In this document: positions 8,397 to 14,847 of the stretch, in pieces | Position numbering within the stretch: position 1 is the stretch's first letter | How the letters are laid out: each line of letters begins with the position of its first letter | Source of the DNA: a virus | IMG/VR virus record: IMGVR_UViG_3300030333_004858 | Span: 1 to 24,893 of that record | Strand: one strand, 5' to 3' | DNA: 24,893 nucleotides | Made by a program: the position numbers and the translations under genes | The notes under the pieces: generated by a model | Seen by the model: only the letters and a program-made list of their open reading frames with translations | Told to the model about the DNA's origin: nothing | Databases searched by the model: none

Positions 8397-9323
8397 CTAT
8401 CCGATGACCAATTGTGCAGTAGTTGCTTTAACTAAATGTTGTAATACTTGAGCATCTCTAGTAGCATCAACTTGATTATCTCTAGGAATTGCAATATCCC
8501 TCATAGGACCAACTTCATCAACATACCAAGCATCTTTAGGAAAGAATCTATATCTTTCAAAATAAAATCCAACTGTTACTGTCATCATTCTAGCTCTATC
8601 ATTATTAAGTTGCACAGATCCAAGATTATATGGAAATGCATTCCATAACTCCCATTTACCTGTTAGATCATATTTTGATCCTAAATCACTAACTTGACTT
8701 AAATCAGTACCATCAGCAACTTCTGCCAAATTAGCACCTGAAATTGTTACTCCTGGTCTCCTTTCCCACTTATAAATCGATATTCTAGGAGAACAATAAA
8801 AATCATAATATTCACTATATTGATTTGAATCTCTTGAGGTTAAATCCATCCACCTCTCAAAGAAATTCCTTGAATGTTGATTTCTAGGTATAATAAACGT
8901 TGCACTTATTTGACTGTATGCAGTACCTGTAGCATATTTGTATGCAGAACCAACATTAACAATTCCACCAGTTGTAGTTTGTTTACTAGGTACAGTGACT
9001 GTCTGACAATAATAATTAAGAGATTTTCTAAGATTTCCCAAATCAGATACTAAATTAGATCCCCTTTGACCTAAAGTATTATCATGCCCAACACTAATTC
9101 CAATCCTATTCTTTAAAATAGGTGGTGTTGCTATATGAAAAGAAAATAAGTTAGTAAGACTTGGAGTATAATCTGGATCCTTTATAGAAAAAGATACAAA
9201 CTCCTGTAAAGAAGGGTATTGTGCTGCTTCCTGATTAGGAACACTATTATATCCTTCTTGTTGATTTCTCCTAATAGCAGCTTGTGATGTGCTAGTACTT
9301 GTTGTAGGCCAACGGTTTGTCAT
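8397..9323 (-). CDS. 54: Baseplate tail tube initiator gp54
   Basis: A 308-residue protein, close to T4 gp54 (320 aa). In T4 it sits on the hub together with gp48 and starts polymerisation of the tail tube. Tube-like features are the EFVSFSIKDPDYTPSLTNLF segment near residue 42, paired beta strands around residues 105-150 (NYYCQTVTVPSKQTT, SQISATFIIPRNQHSRNFFE) and a C-terminal VTVGFYFERYRFFP near residue 255, all resembling tail-tube (gp19-like) folds. The first ~40 residues are Ser/Thr/Gln-rich and probably flexible. The start overlaps the gp4 stop as TAATG, so translation is probably coupled. The neighbours gp4 and gp26 and the divergent gp48/gp53 pair support the call. Confidence 0.8.
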   Translation of the reverse strand: MTNRWPTTSTSTSQAAIRRNQQEGYNSVPNQEAAQYPSLQEFVSFSIKDPDYTPSLTNLFSFHIATPPILKNRIGISVGHDNTLGQRGSNLVSDLGNLRKSLNYYCQTVTVPSKQTTTGGIVNVGSAYKYATGTAYSQISATFIIPRNQHSRNFFERWMDLTSRDSNQYSEYYDFYCSPRISIYKWERRPGVTISGANLAEVADGTDLSQVSDLGSKYDLTGKWELWNAFPYNLGSVQLNNDRARMMTVTVGFYFERYRFFPKDAWYVDEVGPMRDIAIPRDNQVDATRDAQVLQHLVKATTAQLVIG

Positions 9324-9745
9324 TACGGTTTAAGCTCCTTCTCAGTAATTAACATAAATTCCATATTATGATCCTCACAAAACTCTATTGCGTATTTCCA
9401 TTTTGCTTGATTAACACCCCAAGTCATAACCTCATTAATATACCCTTTAGTCACCTTCCTTTGTTTCTTGGGTTCTTTTGTTTGTTTAAAAGGTTTAACT
9501 TCAACTATATACTTTTTACCGTTGGTTTTTAAATAAAAATCTGGGTAATAAGTATGCCATTTATTATCAACAGGCGAAATATAAGGAATCTTAACTTCTT
9601 CACTTCCCCATTCAGTAATATTGGGATTACTATCACAAAATCTCATAAATTTGAGTTCCCAACCTGAACGATATTTTATATTACGATAATCACCCTTGTA
9701 CTTTCGAGGTTTACTAGGAAAGTACTTTCCTTGTTTATAACGCAT
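9323..9745 (-). CDS. 4: Head completion protein gp4 (endonuclease-like fold)
   Basis: A 140-residue protein, similar in length to T4 gp4 (about 150 aa), needed in T4 to complete DNA-filled heads before tail joining. The sequence has a nuclease-like arrangement of the TnsA/PD-(D/E)XK type: YRSGWELKFMRFCDSNPNI with a conserved Glu, then YYPDFYLKTNGKKYIVEVKP, giving the D...ExK motif, then a basic helix. It begins with RYKQGKYFPSKPRKYKGD, typical of the gp4 family. It is divergent from gp48, and the plus-strand late promoter overlaps its start codon. No clear Shine-Dalgarno sequence precedes the ATG. Its nuclease motif could be mistaken for a homing endonuclease, but length, context and N-terminal signature favour gp4. 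Confidence 0.8.
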   Translation of the reverse strand: MRYKQGKYFPSKPRKYKGDYRNIKYRSGWELKFMRFCDSNPNITEWGSEEVKIPYISPVDNKWHTYYPDFYLKTNGKKYIVEVKPFKQTKEPKKQRKVTKGYINEVMTWGVNQAKWKYAIEFCEDHNMEFMLITEKELKP

Positions 9746-9750
9746 AAATA
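9743..9750 (+). promoter_or_regulatory. T4-like late promoter (CATAAATA) for gp48-gp53
   Basis: CATAAATA on the plus strand fits NATAAATA and lies 31 bases before the gp48 ATG. It overlaps the gp4 start codon (CAT at 9743-9745 is the complement of that ATG), so the two divergent late units share a 36-base intergenic space. On the minus strand a weaker CTAAATA-like motif near 9769-9776 might serve gp4. Confidence 0.65.
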
Positions 9751-9781
9751 CATAGAGGTCACGTAATATTTAGGCTAAGAG

Positions 9782-10888
9782 ATGACGGTTTTTCGATATC
9801 CAATGAAAGCACCTGTCCCAGGAAGTAATGATAATCCAGATTCTTGGGGTGGAACGGAGGCTATCGATTATGTACGTTTCCGTCAATATTATATGAAATT
9901 TAATGAAGGTGCATCATTTGCTTCGGAAACATTAGGTACAAATAACGCTGAAAAGATATATGTAGGTGGTCCTGACGCAGTTTATATCAACATGCCACCA
10001 AACATACAAACCTCATATAATGCATCATATAGAAAGGTAGATCTTGGTATTGCTGGTGCAATGATAGGTGCAGCAGGTGGAACTGAAGCATTTTCTGATA
10101 TGGACACTCTAACTGAAGCTCTTCAATCAGCAGCTGCAGGTGCTTCTCCAGAATTCTTGAATAGTGCAGTTGCAGGTGCAGCTACTGGTGTTAGTGGTGC
10201 ACTAGGTTTAGCAGGAAATATAGGTGCTAACGAATTACAAGCATTAACTAAAGGAAGAGTATTTAACCCATATAGCGAACAAATATTCAGCAATATGTCA
10301 TTTAGATCGCATAATTTTAACTTTAAAATGATTGCGAGAAATCAACAAGAAGGACAACAAATAGAAGAAATAATACACTACTTCAAAAGAGGTAGTCACC
10401 CAACATTCCAAGGTGCAGACTCACTTTTTGATTTTCGTAATAACGAAGATATAGAAAAGATTTATAATGATAAAAAAGAAGATGGTGCAAAAAAATTCTC
10501 TGATTGGTCTGGTAATATTACAAAACTTGAAGGGCAGTTAGGTAATACCGCAATTGGGCAAAATGCGAAATCTCAAAGATTCTTCAAAGTTCCAAATAAG
10601 TTTGAAATAGATTTTGTTCGTTTAGCAGCAGATGAAGATAATTCAACTGTACCTACAGTAACACCAAATTTACACTTTAGAATAATGCCTTCGGTTTGTA
10701 CTGCTATCGGAGTTAACTATACTCCTGATAACCAATATAATGCATTAAAACGAATTGGACATGATCCAGCAGCATCTGAAGCAACAGATCCAACTGTAAG
10801 AAATTTATCAGTACCAGCAGTGGTACTAACATTACAATTCACTGAAGTAAAACTTCTAACTGGCGACGACATAACCAAAGGATACTAA
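9782..10888 (+). CDS. 48: Baseplate tail tube cap gp48
   Basis: A 368-residue protein matching T4 gp48 in length (364 aa). In T4 it joins the baseplate hub before gp54 and the tail tube. Visible features: an N-terminal TVFRYPMKAPVPGS segment followed by strands with RFRQYYMKFNEG, an Ala/Gly-rich central insertion (residues about 95-155) with low complexity, and a C-terminal tube-like half with NMSFRSHNFNFKMIARNQQE and FKVPNKFEIDFVR, ending in VPAVVLTLQFTEVKLL. The ATG has AGG seven bases upstream and a late promoter 31 bases upstream. Its stop overlaps the gp53 ATG as TAATG. Orientation opposite to the rest of the tail cluster is the main peculiarity. Confidence 0.8.
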   Translation: MTVFRYPMKAPVPGSNDNPDSWGGTEAIDYVRFRQYYMKFNEGASFASETLGTNNAEKIYVGGPDAVYINMPPNIQTSYNASYRKVDLGIAGAMIGAAGGTEAFSDMDTLTEALQSAAAGASPEFLNSAVAGAATGVSGALGLAGNIGANELQALTKGRVFNPYSEQIFSNMSFRSHNFNFKMIARNQQEGQQIEEIIHYFKRGSHPTFQGADSLFDFRNNEDIEKIYNDKKEDGAKKFSDWSGNITKLEGQLGNTAIGQNAKSQRFFKVPNKFEIDFVRLAADEDNSTVPTVTPNLHFRIMPSVCTAIGVNYTPDNQYNALKRIGHDPAASEATDPTVRNLSVPAVVLTLQFTEVKLLTGDDITKGY

Positions 10889-11796
10889 TGGCATATTTTA
10901 CTCATTTACCAGATTGCTACATTGGAAAAGGAATTGATGATGACGAATCATTCAATTACCAATTAGTAAAAAACCTATTCAGAAGAATTATTGTTAGAGA
11001 AGACATAGAGAAATATGTAACTATGTTTGAAGTTCAAGCATTACCAGATGGGTTAAAACCCTTTGAAGTTGCTAAAAAAATAACAGGTGACGAAGGTTTA
11101 GACTGGTTAATCCTAATTTTAAATAATATAACTGATATTTACGAACAATGGCCTAAAAAAGAAGAAGATCTGTCAAAATTCGTTTTAGAGAAATATGGTA
11201 CATTTGACAATGTACATCATTATGAAACACAAGAAGTAATATGGGAAGTTCCTGGTGAAGAGGATATAGTAGTTTTTAAAAGAGGTATAGAAGTAAACGA
11301 AGATTTTAGAGCAACTTTACCTGATGGAACTGTAAAATCAAAAGAAGACTCAATATACCCTGTAAGTAACTATGAACACGAAAGTTTTTTAAATGATAAA
11401 AAACGTTTTATACGAGTTCCAACTATGGAATTGATAAACAAGATATTGAGTGAAATTGACGAATTACTAGCATATGAATATCATAGTGAATTGGATGATT
11501 TCAATAATAAGAAGACTTTACTAAATGTTGCTCAAAGATTCTTAGATACAAGAGGTTATGTAGCTGGTTCAGAGACTGTTTCACTAAATCAACTAGGAAC
11601 AATAGTATCTTACGATAACGGACCTGGAAGTACAACAATACAAATTGAAGGTGCTGAATCTACAAGTACAACTGCATCAACAAGTCAAACAACCACTTCT
11701 AGCACTGCAACATCTACCACCACTACTACAACAACTTTAACCTCTACAACAACACAAACATTTGATGGTGGTGAGGCAGCAACTTCCTCATATTAA
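10888..11796 (+). CDS. 53: Baseplate wedge protein gp53 with Ser/Thr-rich C-terminal extension
   Basis: A 302-residue protein. The first ~100 residues (YFTHLPDCYIGKGIDDD, then RRIIVREDIEKYVTMFEVQA, then AKKITGDEGLDWLILILNNI and YEQWP) match the gp53 baseplate wedge family, in which a LysM-like domain follows the N-terminal part. T4 gp53 is only 196 aa. Residues about 250-302 form a low-complexity tail made almost wholly of Ser and Thr with some Ala and Gln. It shares TAATG coupling with gp48. The extension may be surface-exposed or simply an unstructured tail, and its long repeats of Thr codons could vary in length between isolates. It is the last gene of the plus-strand unit and is followed at once by a terminator-like sequence. 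Confidence 0.8.
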   Translation: MAYFTHLPDCYIGKGIDDDESFNYQLVKNLFRRIIVREDIEKYVTMFEVQALPDGLKPFEVAKKITGDEGLDWLILILNNITDIYEQWPKKEEDLSKFVLEKYGTFDNVHHYETQEVIWEVPGEEDIVVFKRGIEVNEDFRATLPDGTVKSKEDSIYPVSNYEHESFLNDKKRFIRVPTMELINKILSEIDELLAYEYHSELDDFNNKKTLLNVAQRFLDTRGYVAGSETVSLNQLGTIVSYDNGPGSTTIQIEGAESTSTTASTSQTTTSSTATSTTTTTTTLTSTTTQTFDGGEAATSSY

Positions 11797-11836
11797 AAAA
11801 AACCCTACACACGAAAAAATGTGCCGAGTTTTTTTT
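11795..11836. terminator. Bidirectional terminator-like hairpin after gp53
   Basis: An A8 run overlapping the gp53 stop, a short stem (CACA at 11808-11811 with TGTG at 11820-11823) and a T8 run at 11829-11836 make a weak but symmetrical hairpin. The A and T runs could also pair, extending the stem. It lies between convergent genes, where a terminator working on both strands would be expected. Confidence 0.5.
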
Positions 11837-11850
11837 GCGCTTATATGGGA

Positions 11851-11874
11851 ATAAAAAGTCGAATAATATACGAC
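11851..11874 (-). terminator. Terminator-like hairpin for the minus-strand small gene
   Basis: On the minus strand GTCG (from 11874) pairs with CGAC (to 11858) around a nine-base AT-rich loop, followed at once by TTTTT. It lies just after the end of the small gene at 11884. The stem is short (four base pairs plus two inner pairs), so this is tentative. It touches the C9 run at 11874-11882. Confidence 0.4.
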
Positions 11875-11883
11875 CCCCCCCCT

Positions 11884-12087
11884 TTATTCCTGCATGGGAC
11901 TACCTGTCCTGTATCGTGCGTTAACAAACATAGTTTCAATCTCTAGGATATAATTTGTATCGATCCACCTAGACTCTTTAATCTCATCCATTGCAACGGA
12001 TGCTTCACAAAATTTGTTTAATGTTTCTTTTCCGTGTGAAGTATAATACTTAGACGGTTGAGGGTGATGAAGATTGTCGCCTGACAT
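11884..12087 (-). CDS. Small hypothetical protein
   Basis: A 67-residue frame from the ATG at 12087; an upstream GTG at 12111 would add eight residues. Neither start has a clear ribosome binding site. The protein is polar and mixed-charge (SKYYTSHGKETLNKFCEASV in the middle, TNYILEIETMFVNARYRTG near the end), with no membrane segment or motif I recognise. It sits alone between terminator-like hairpins at the end of the minus-strand early block. Amino-acid composition looks protein-like, and no other frame is open here, so I regard it as probably real. Function unknown. Confidence 0.5.
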   Translation of the reverse strand: MSGDNLHHPQPSKYYTSHGKETLNKFCEASVAMDEIKESRWIDTNYILEIETMFVNARYRTGSPMQE

Positions 12088-12122
12088 TGGATTGTGTTGA
12101 ATTCTACACACTATTTTATATT

Positions 12123-12170
12123 AGCAAACCCCAATAATAGGGGTTTCTTTATACTATCTTTCGGTTTGCT
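12123..12170. promoter_or_regulatory. Overlapping alternative hairpins (attenuator-like)
   Basis: AAACCCC (12126-12132) pairs perfectly with GGGGTTT (12140-12146). The overlapping AGCAAACC (12123-12130) also pairs perfectly with GGTTTGCT (12163-12170), which directly touches the stop codon of the upstream gene. The two stems cannot form together. On the minus strand there is no U-run after either stem, so simple termination is not obvious; mRNA processing, a 3'-end stabiliser or an attenuator are alternatives. Confidence 0.45.
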
Positions 12171-12730
12171 TAATCCTTTTTGACTTTTATTACTTTAAAA
12201 TCTTGTGCTTGATAGATAAAATTTATAGCAACTCTTCTCGAACTATCATTAACTTCAACTGTCCTATAGTTAACATCAGATCCAAATACAACCATACTAT
12301 TTTCTATACTAGGAACTTTAGTACCATCTTCAAACTCTAAGTATCCATCATTAGTATTAACAAAAAATACCGCAATCTTATCATCATTATTGGTATTAAT
12401 AGAAGATCTTCCACTTATATAAGTGTCTTTAACCATACCAATATCTTTAACAGTCTTTACATCCTTATCATAATTAGAGATACCACCTTTAAAATATCCT
12501 TCAACTTTATATGGTTTAATGACACCCAACTTTACCATAATAGGATCTAATATCACTGCAGTTGCTGCACAAATCTCTTCATCTTCTCTAGGTAACTGTC
12601 CCTTTGCAGAATAAAACAAATGAGAAAGAGTACCATCTTCCTGATAAAACCAAGGACAATCATCACCCATCATGTAAGATTGTAATCCCCCAAACTCCTT
12701 TTCGGGCAGAACGTTATCAATAATATCCAT
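12170..12730 (-). CDS. 2OG-Fe(II) oxygenase-like fold lacking the iron ligands
   Basis: A 186-residue protein similar in length and layout to the small prolyl-4-hydroxylase-like oxygenases common in cyanophages: an N-terminal DNVLPEKEFGGLQSYMMGDD with PWFY, then the core strands KIAVFFVNTNDGYLEFEDGT, VPSIENSMVVFGSD and RRVAINFIYQ. The usual HxD pair should lie near residues 85-100, but the stretch there (YFKGGISNYDKDVKT) contains no His. The second His, expected just after the VFGSD strand, is replaced by DVNYRT. So the fold is recognisable but the Fe(II) site seems lost, suggesting a binding or structural role. The start abuts the upstream stop (TAAATG). The family call rests on strand pattern, not on catalytic residues. 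Confidence 0.55.
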   Translation of the reverse strand: MDIIDNVLPEKEFGGLQSYMMGDDCPWFYQEDGTLSHLFYSAKGQLPREDEEICAATAVILDPIMVKLGVIKPYKVEGYFKGGISNYDKDVKTVKDIGMVKDTYISGRSSINTNNDDKIAVFFVNTNDGYLEFEDGTKVPSIENSMVVFGSDVNYRTVEVNDSSRRVAINFIYQAQDFKVIKVKKD

Positions 12731-13045
12731 TTAAAATCTCGGTATCTTTTGTACTAGTGGAAGGACTTCAGTCTCTACTTTGTCTGCAATCTTATCAACT
12801 ATACTTATATCTATGTCCATAAACGGTGGGATGATACCGAGTAATCTTAGAGTCCCATCTAAAAACAATGCTAAACAAGTAAAACCGAGAATCATACTAA
12901 TAATAGTAGCTTCTCGGTTATGTTTACGCATAGACTCTTCATCTATCCTTCTAGCTTCTTGTAAAGCATCAGCAATTAATACATCCACTTGTTCTTTTGT
13001 GTAACAAAGGCGAGGTAAAATTTTCCTGACAGCTTCTTCAGTCAT
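12731..13045 (-). CDS. Small membrane protein, unknown function
   Basis: A 104-residue protein. Residues about 15-45 form a charged helix (TKEQVDVLIADALQEARRID), followed by a hydrophobic segment around 48-72 (TIISMILGFTCLALFLDGTL then LLGIIPPF) that would make one membrane span or a hairpin. The C-terminal part is an amphipathic helix ending in LPLVQKIPRF. It is packed between the glycine-zipper protein and the 2OG-like gene with three and zero bases between stops and starts, so all three are likely co-expressed. A role at the host membrane (holin or envelope factor) is conceivable from topology alone, and nothing specific supports it. Confidence 0.65.
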   Translation of the reverse strand: MTEEAVRKILPRLCYTKEQVDVLIADALQEARRIDEESMRKHNREATIISMILGFTCLALFLDGTLRLLGIIPPFMDIDISIVDKIADKVETEVLPLVQKIPRF

Positions 13046-13048
13046 GGA

Positions 13049-13459
13049 TTACCCTCCATCAATGTCACATCCTATGACACTACCACTAACGATTCCAAGA
13101 GGAATTGCCCACCAACGTCCATCTCCTTGAGATAGTGCTGCTGCTGCACCTCCACCTAAAATACCACCAAGAACTGCTCCCTCACTACACTCATTACCGT
13201 CAGGTGATGGTGGTCTTTGATAGATTGGTCTTGGTTCTCTTTCTCTAGGAGGTGATGATCTCCATGGCCTACATGGTACTTCAATAGTATCATGCCATGA
13301 CTTAACATATCCTGGACTGTTTGCTGTGCCAGGAACATACTCTTCTCTATATTCTTTGCGTATACATTTTCTCGATGAAGACCAGCCTGGTTGTGACTCG
13401 TACGCTTGAGCACTGCCAGCAATCATAAATGGTATCAATAACAATGGTGCTAGTTTCAT
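13049..13459 (-). CDS. Secreted glycine-zipper protein
   Basis: A 136-residue protein starting at ATG 13459, chosen because AGGAG lies six bases upstream and the next residues form a clear signal peptide (MKLAPLLLIPFMIAGSAQA, cut after AQA). The mature N-terminus is basic and contains four Cys (CIRKEYREEY, VPCRPW, NECSEG and GCDIDGG), and a Pro/Arg-rich linker follows (residues about 75-95). The C-terminal part (GAVLGGILGGGAAAALSQGD and IPLGIVSGSVIG) is a glycine-zipper hairpin like those of periplasmic or outer-membrane 2TM proteins. It probably acts in the host periplasm or membrane; why a phage exports it is unknown. An extended -10 promoter lies just upstream. Confidence 0.75.
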   Translation of the reverse strand: MKLAPLLLIPFMIAGSAQAYESQPGWSSSRKCIRKEYREEYVPGTANSPGYVKSWHDTIEVPCRPWRSSPPREREPRPIYQRPPSPDGNECSEGAVLGGILGGGAAAALSQGDGRWWAIPLGIVSGSVIGCDIDGG

Positions 13460-13480
13460 AATTCTCCTGTTAATATGATT

Positions 13481-13489
13481 ATTATAACA
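13481..13489 (-). promoter_or_regulatory. Extended -10 promoter (TGTTATAAT)
   Basis: The minus strand reads TGT-TATAAT, a perfect -10 with a TGn extension. No good -35 is present. Transcription would start about 15 bases before the ATG at 13459 and could drive the glycine-zipper gene separately from gp32. Confidence 0.5.
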
Positions 13490-13520
13490 GCACAAGAAGG
13501 ATATTAAGTCCTCCTTGTGC
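13490..13520. repeat. Strong 12-bp hairpin after gp32
   Basis: On the minus strand GCACAAGGAGGA pairs with TCCTTCTTGTGC through 12 positions (one G-U) around a seven-base loop, ten bases after the gp32 stop. No U-run follows, so it is not a standard intrinsic terminator. A 3' stability element for the gp32 mRNA, or separation of two transcription units, would fit. Confidence 0.6.
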
Positions 13521-13530
13521 CAGTTTATAA

Positions 13531-14445
13531 TCAGTCCTCCTCTGCTAAAGAAGCAAAGTATGACAATGTATCCTCAGTATCAGTACTTGGAGAGGCAGTT
13601 GATACCTTCTCTCTAAAGTCTGACACTTCTTTACCCCAGTTAGCAGGTACTACTTCCTCTTCACTCTCATCAACTGCAACAGGTGCAGGACGTGGTGAAG
13701 ACTTACCTAAAACAAGATTCAATCTTGCCTTAAGTTGCTCATAACTCTTAAAGTTCTTAGCATCTTCAAACTCTGCTAGGGAATAACCCTTCTTCCAGAT
13801 CCCTTCCAATTCTTCATCACTAAAGTCACCTAACGTAGAAGGTGCAGCGAACTCTGACTTATCATAGTTCCAATACCCATCTACCTTTCTGATCTTAACT
13901 TTAAAATCAGCACCCTTCCAGAAATTGAATGGGTCTAGTGGTGTCTCGTCAGCAAATGCAGGTTGCATTGCTTCGACCAACTTGTCAAAGATCTTCTTAC
14001 CATACTTATAAAGGAATACTCTTCCTTCATTCTCTGGATGAGCAGGGTCTGACACAACATAGATGTTAGAGTAGTAAGAAAGCTTACGCTTCTGTACTCT
14101 AGCAGTTGCTTTATCCTGTTCACGACCACTGTTCCATAGTTCTCTGTTCAGTTCTCCAACGGGATCATCCTTACCAATAGTAGTAAGAGAGTTCTCGATG
14201 TACCACTGACCACCAGGACCCTTGAAAGAGTGTGACCAGATCTTTGCCCAAGGCATATCCTCTCCATCTGGAGCAGGAAGGAATCTAATAACAGCATAAC
14301 CGTTACCAGATTTATCCAACTCAGGTTTCCATAGACGCTCATCAGCACCTGTGGTCTGAGGTTGGTTTAGTTTTTCTATTTCTTGTGTCAGTTTACTAAG
14401 ACTGTTGCCTGTAGAGGCAGCTTTCTTTAGTGAAGCAAATGACAT
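13531..14445 (-). CDS. 32: Single-stranded DNA-binding protein gp32
   Basis: A 304-residue protein starting at ATG 14445 (GGAG upstream; MSFASLKKAAS matches the gp32 N-terminal cooperativity domain). It coats single-stranded DNA and organises T4-type replication, recombination and repair. The core shows LSYYSNIYVVSDPAHPENEG and RVFLYKYGKKIFDKLVEAM, very like T4 gp32, then FKSYEQLKARLNLVLG near residue 235. The last ~50 residues are acidic (DESEEEVV, DTEDTLSYFASLAEED), the domain that contacts other replication proteins. There is no Cys anywhere, so the T4 zinc site is missing; the equivalent region reads GQWYIENSLTTIGKDDPVGE. A strong promoter with an inverted repeat lies upstream. Confidence 0.92.
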   Translation of the reverse strand: MSFASLKKAASTGNSLSKLTQEIEKLNQPQTTGADERLWKPELDKSGNGYAVIRFLPAPDGEDMPWAKIWSHSFKGPGGQWYIENSLTTIGKDDPVGELNRELWNSGREQDKATARVQKRKLSYYSNIYVVSDPAHPENEGRVFLYKYGKKIFDKLVEAMQPAFADETPLDPFNFWKGADFKVKIRKVDGYWNYDKSEFAAPSTLGDFSDEELEGIWKKGYSLAEFEDAKNFKSYEQLKARLNLVLGKSSPRPAPVAVDESEEEVVPANWGKEVSDFREKVSTASPSTDTEDTLSYFASLAEED

Positions 14446-14473
14446 AATCGTATTCTCCGTATTGAGTGTATTA

Positions 14474-14496
14474 ATGCTACTGTATGATCGTAGCAT
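14474..14496. repeat. Inverted repeat over the gp32 promoter -10 and start site
   Basis: ATGCTAC (14474-14480) and GTAGCAT (14490-14496) are a perfect seven-base inverted repeat separated by nine bases. It spans the -10 element and the expected transcription start of gp32. It could be an operator or form a hairpin at the 5' end of the mRNA. T4 gp32 controls its own translation through a leader structure, so autoregulation is a reasonable guess. Confidence 0.45.
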
Positions 14497-14515
14497 ACTA
14501 TTTAGGTGATGTCAA
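14487..14515 (-). promoter_or_regulatory. Sigma70-type early promoter for gp32
   Basis: On the minus strand TTGACA (14510-14515) and TACGAT (14487-14492) are spaced by exactly 17 bases, with TGC forming an extended -10. The -35 is a perfect match, overlapping the end of the preceding small gene. Such promoters are read by host RNA polymerase early in infection. Transcription should begin about 35 bases before the gp32 ATG. Confidence 0.75.
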
Positions 14516-14847
14516 TCAGATTGACTTTTTTGTGCTCTCCCTAACGTATCGAGCATAGCTTCCATGCAGTCTATAAGACTAGCATATCCAAATGCTTGAG
14601 ACAAGGCATCAATCCTTGTCCTCATGTCTGCTGCTTCAGCATCTTCTTTAGATGCTAAAGTTAATCTAGTATAAAAATTCTTTTGTTTGTCTATCAATAC
14701 CTTACACTTATCAATATGTTCAACTCTTTCTTCCTTACTCATCCTATGAAGTTGATTAGTAACTGAAGCTATCTCATGATAAGTATTAAATATGTCATTT
14801 AAATTCTCTTGTACTTGTTCTGATTCAAAAAATGTAGTCTGTGTCAT
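14512..14847 (-). CDS. Hypothetical protein between gp33 and gp32
   Basis: A 111-residue, soluble, mostly helical protein: SEQVQENLNDIFNTYHEIAS, then HRMSKEERVEHIDKCKVLID, then an Ala/Asp/Glu-rich helix and LSQAFGYASLIDCMEAMLDT. No motif is recognised. It occupies the place that gene 59 (helicase loader, 217 aa) holds in T4 between 33 and 32, but it is half the size and I see no clear similarity. Position suggests a role in DNA replication or late transcription. It overlaps the gp33 stop by four bases (ATGA), and its end overlaps the gp32 promoter. Confidence 0.7.
   Translation of the reverse strand: MTQTTFFESEQVQENLNDIFNTYHEIASVTNQLHRMSKEERVEHIDKCKVLIDKQKNFYTRLTLASKEDAEAADMRTRIDALSQAFGYASLIDCMEAMLDTLGRAQKSQSD

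Noticed and set aside
9323-9745. Homing endonuclease reading of the nuclease-like gene
   Set aside because: The D...ExK arrangement could suggest it, but length, N-terminal signature and position before gp54 fit head completion protein gp4.
13490-13520. Intrinsic terminator after gp32
   Set aside because: The stem is strong but no U-run follows on either strand, so I list it only as a hairpin.
14512-14847. gp59 helicase loader
   Set aside because: The gene is in the T4 gene 59 position, but it is about half the length and I see no shared pattern.
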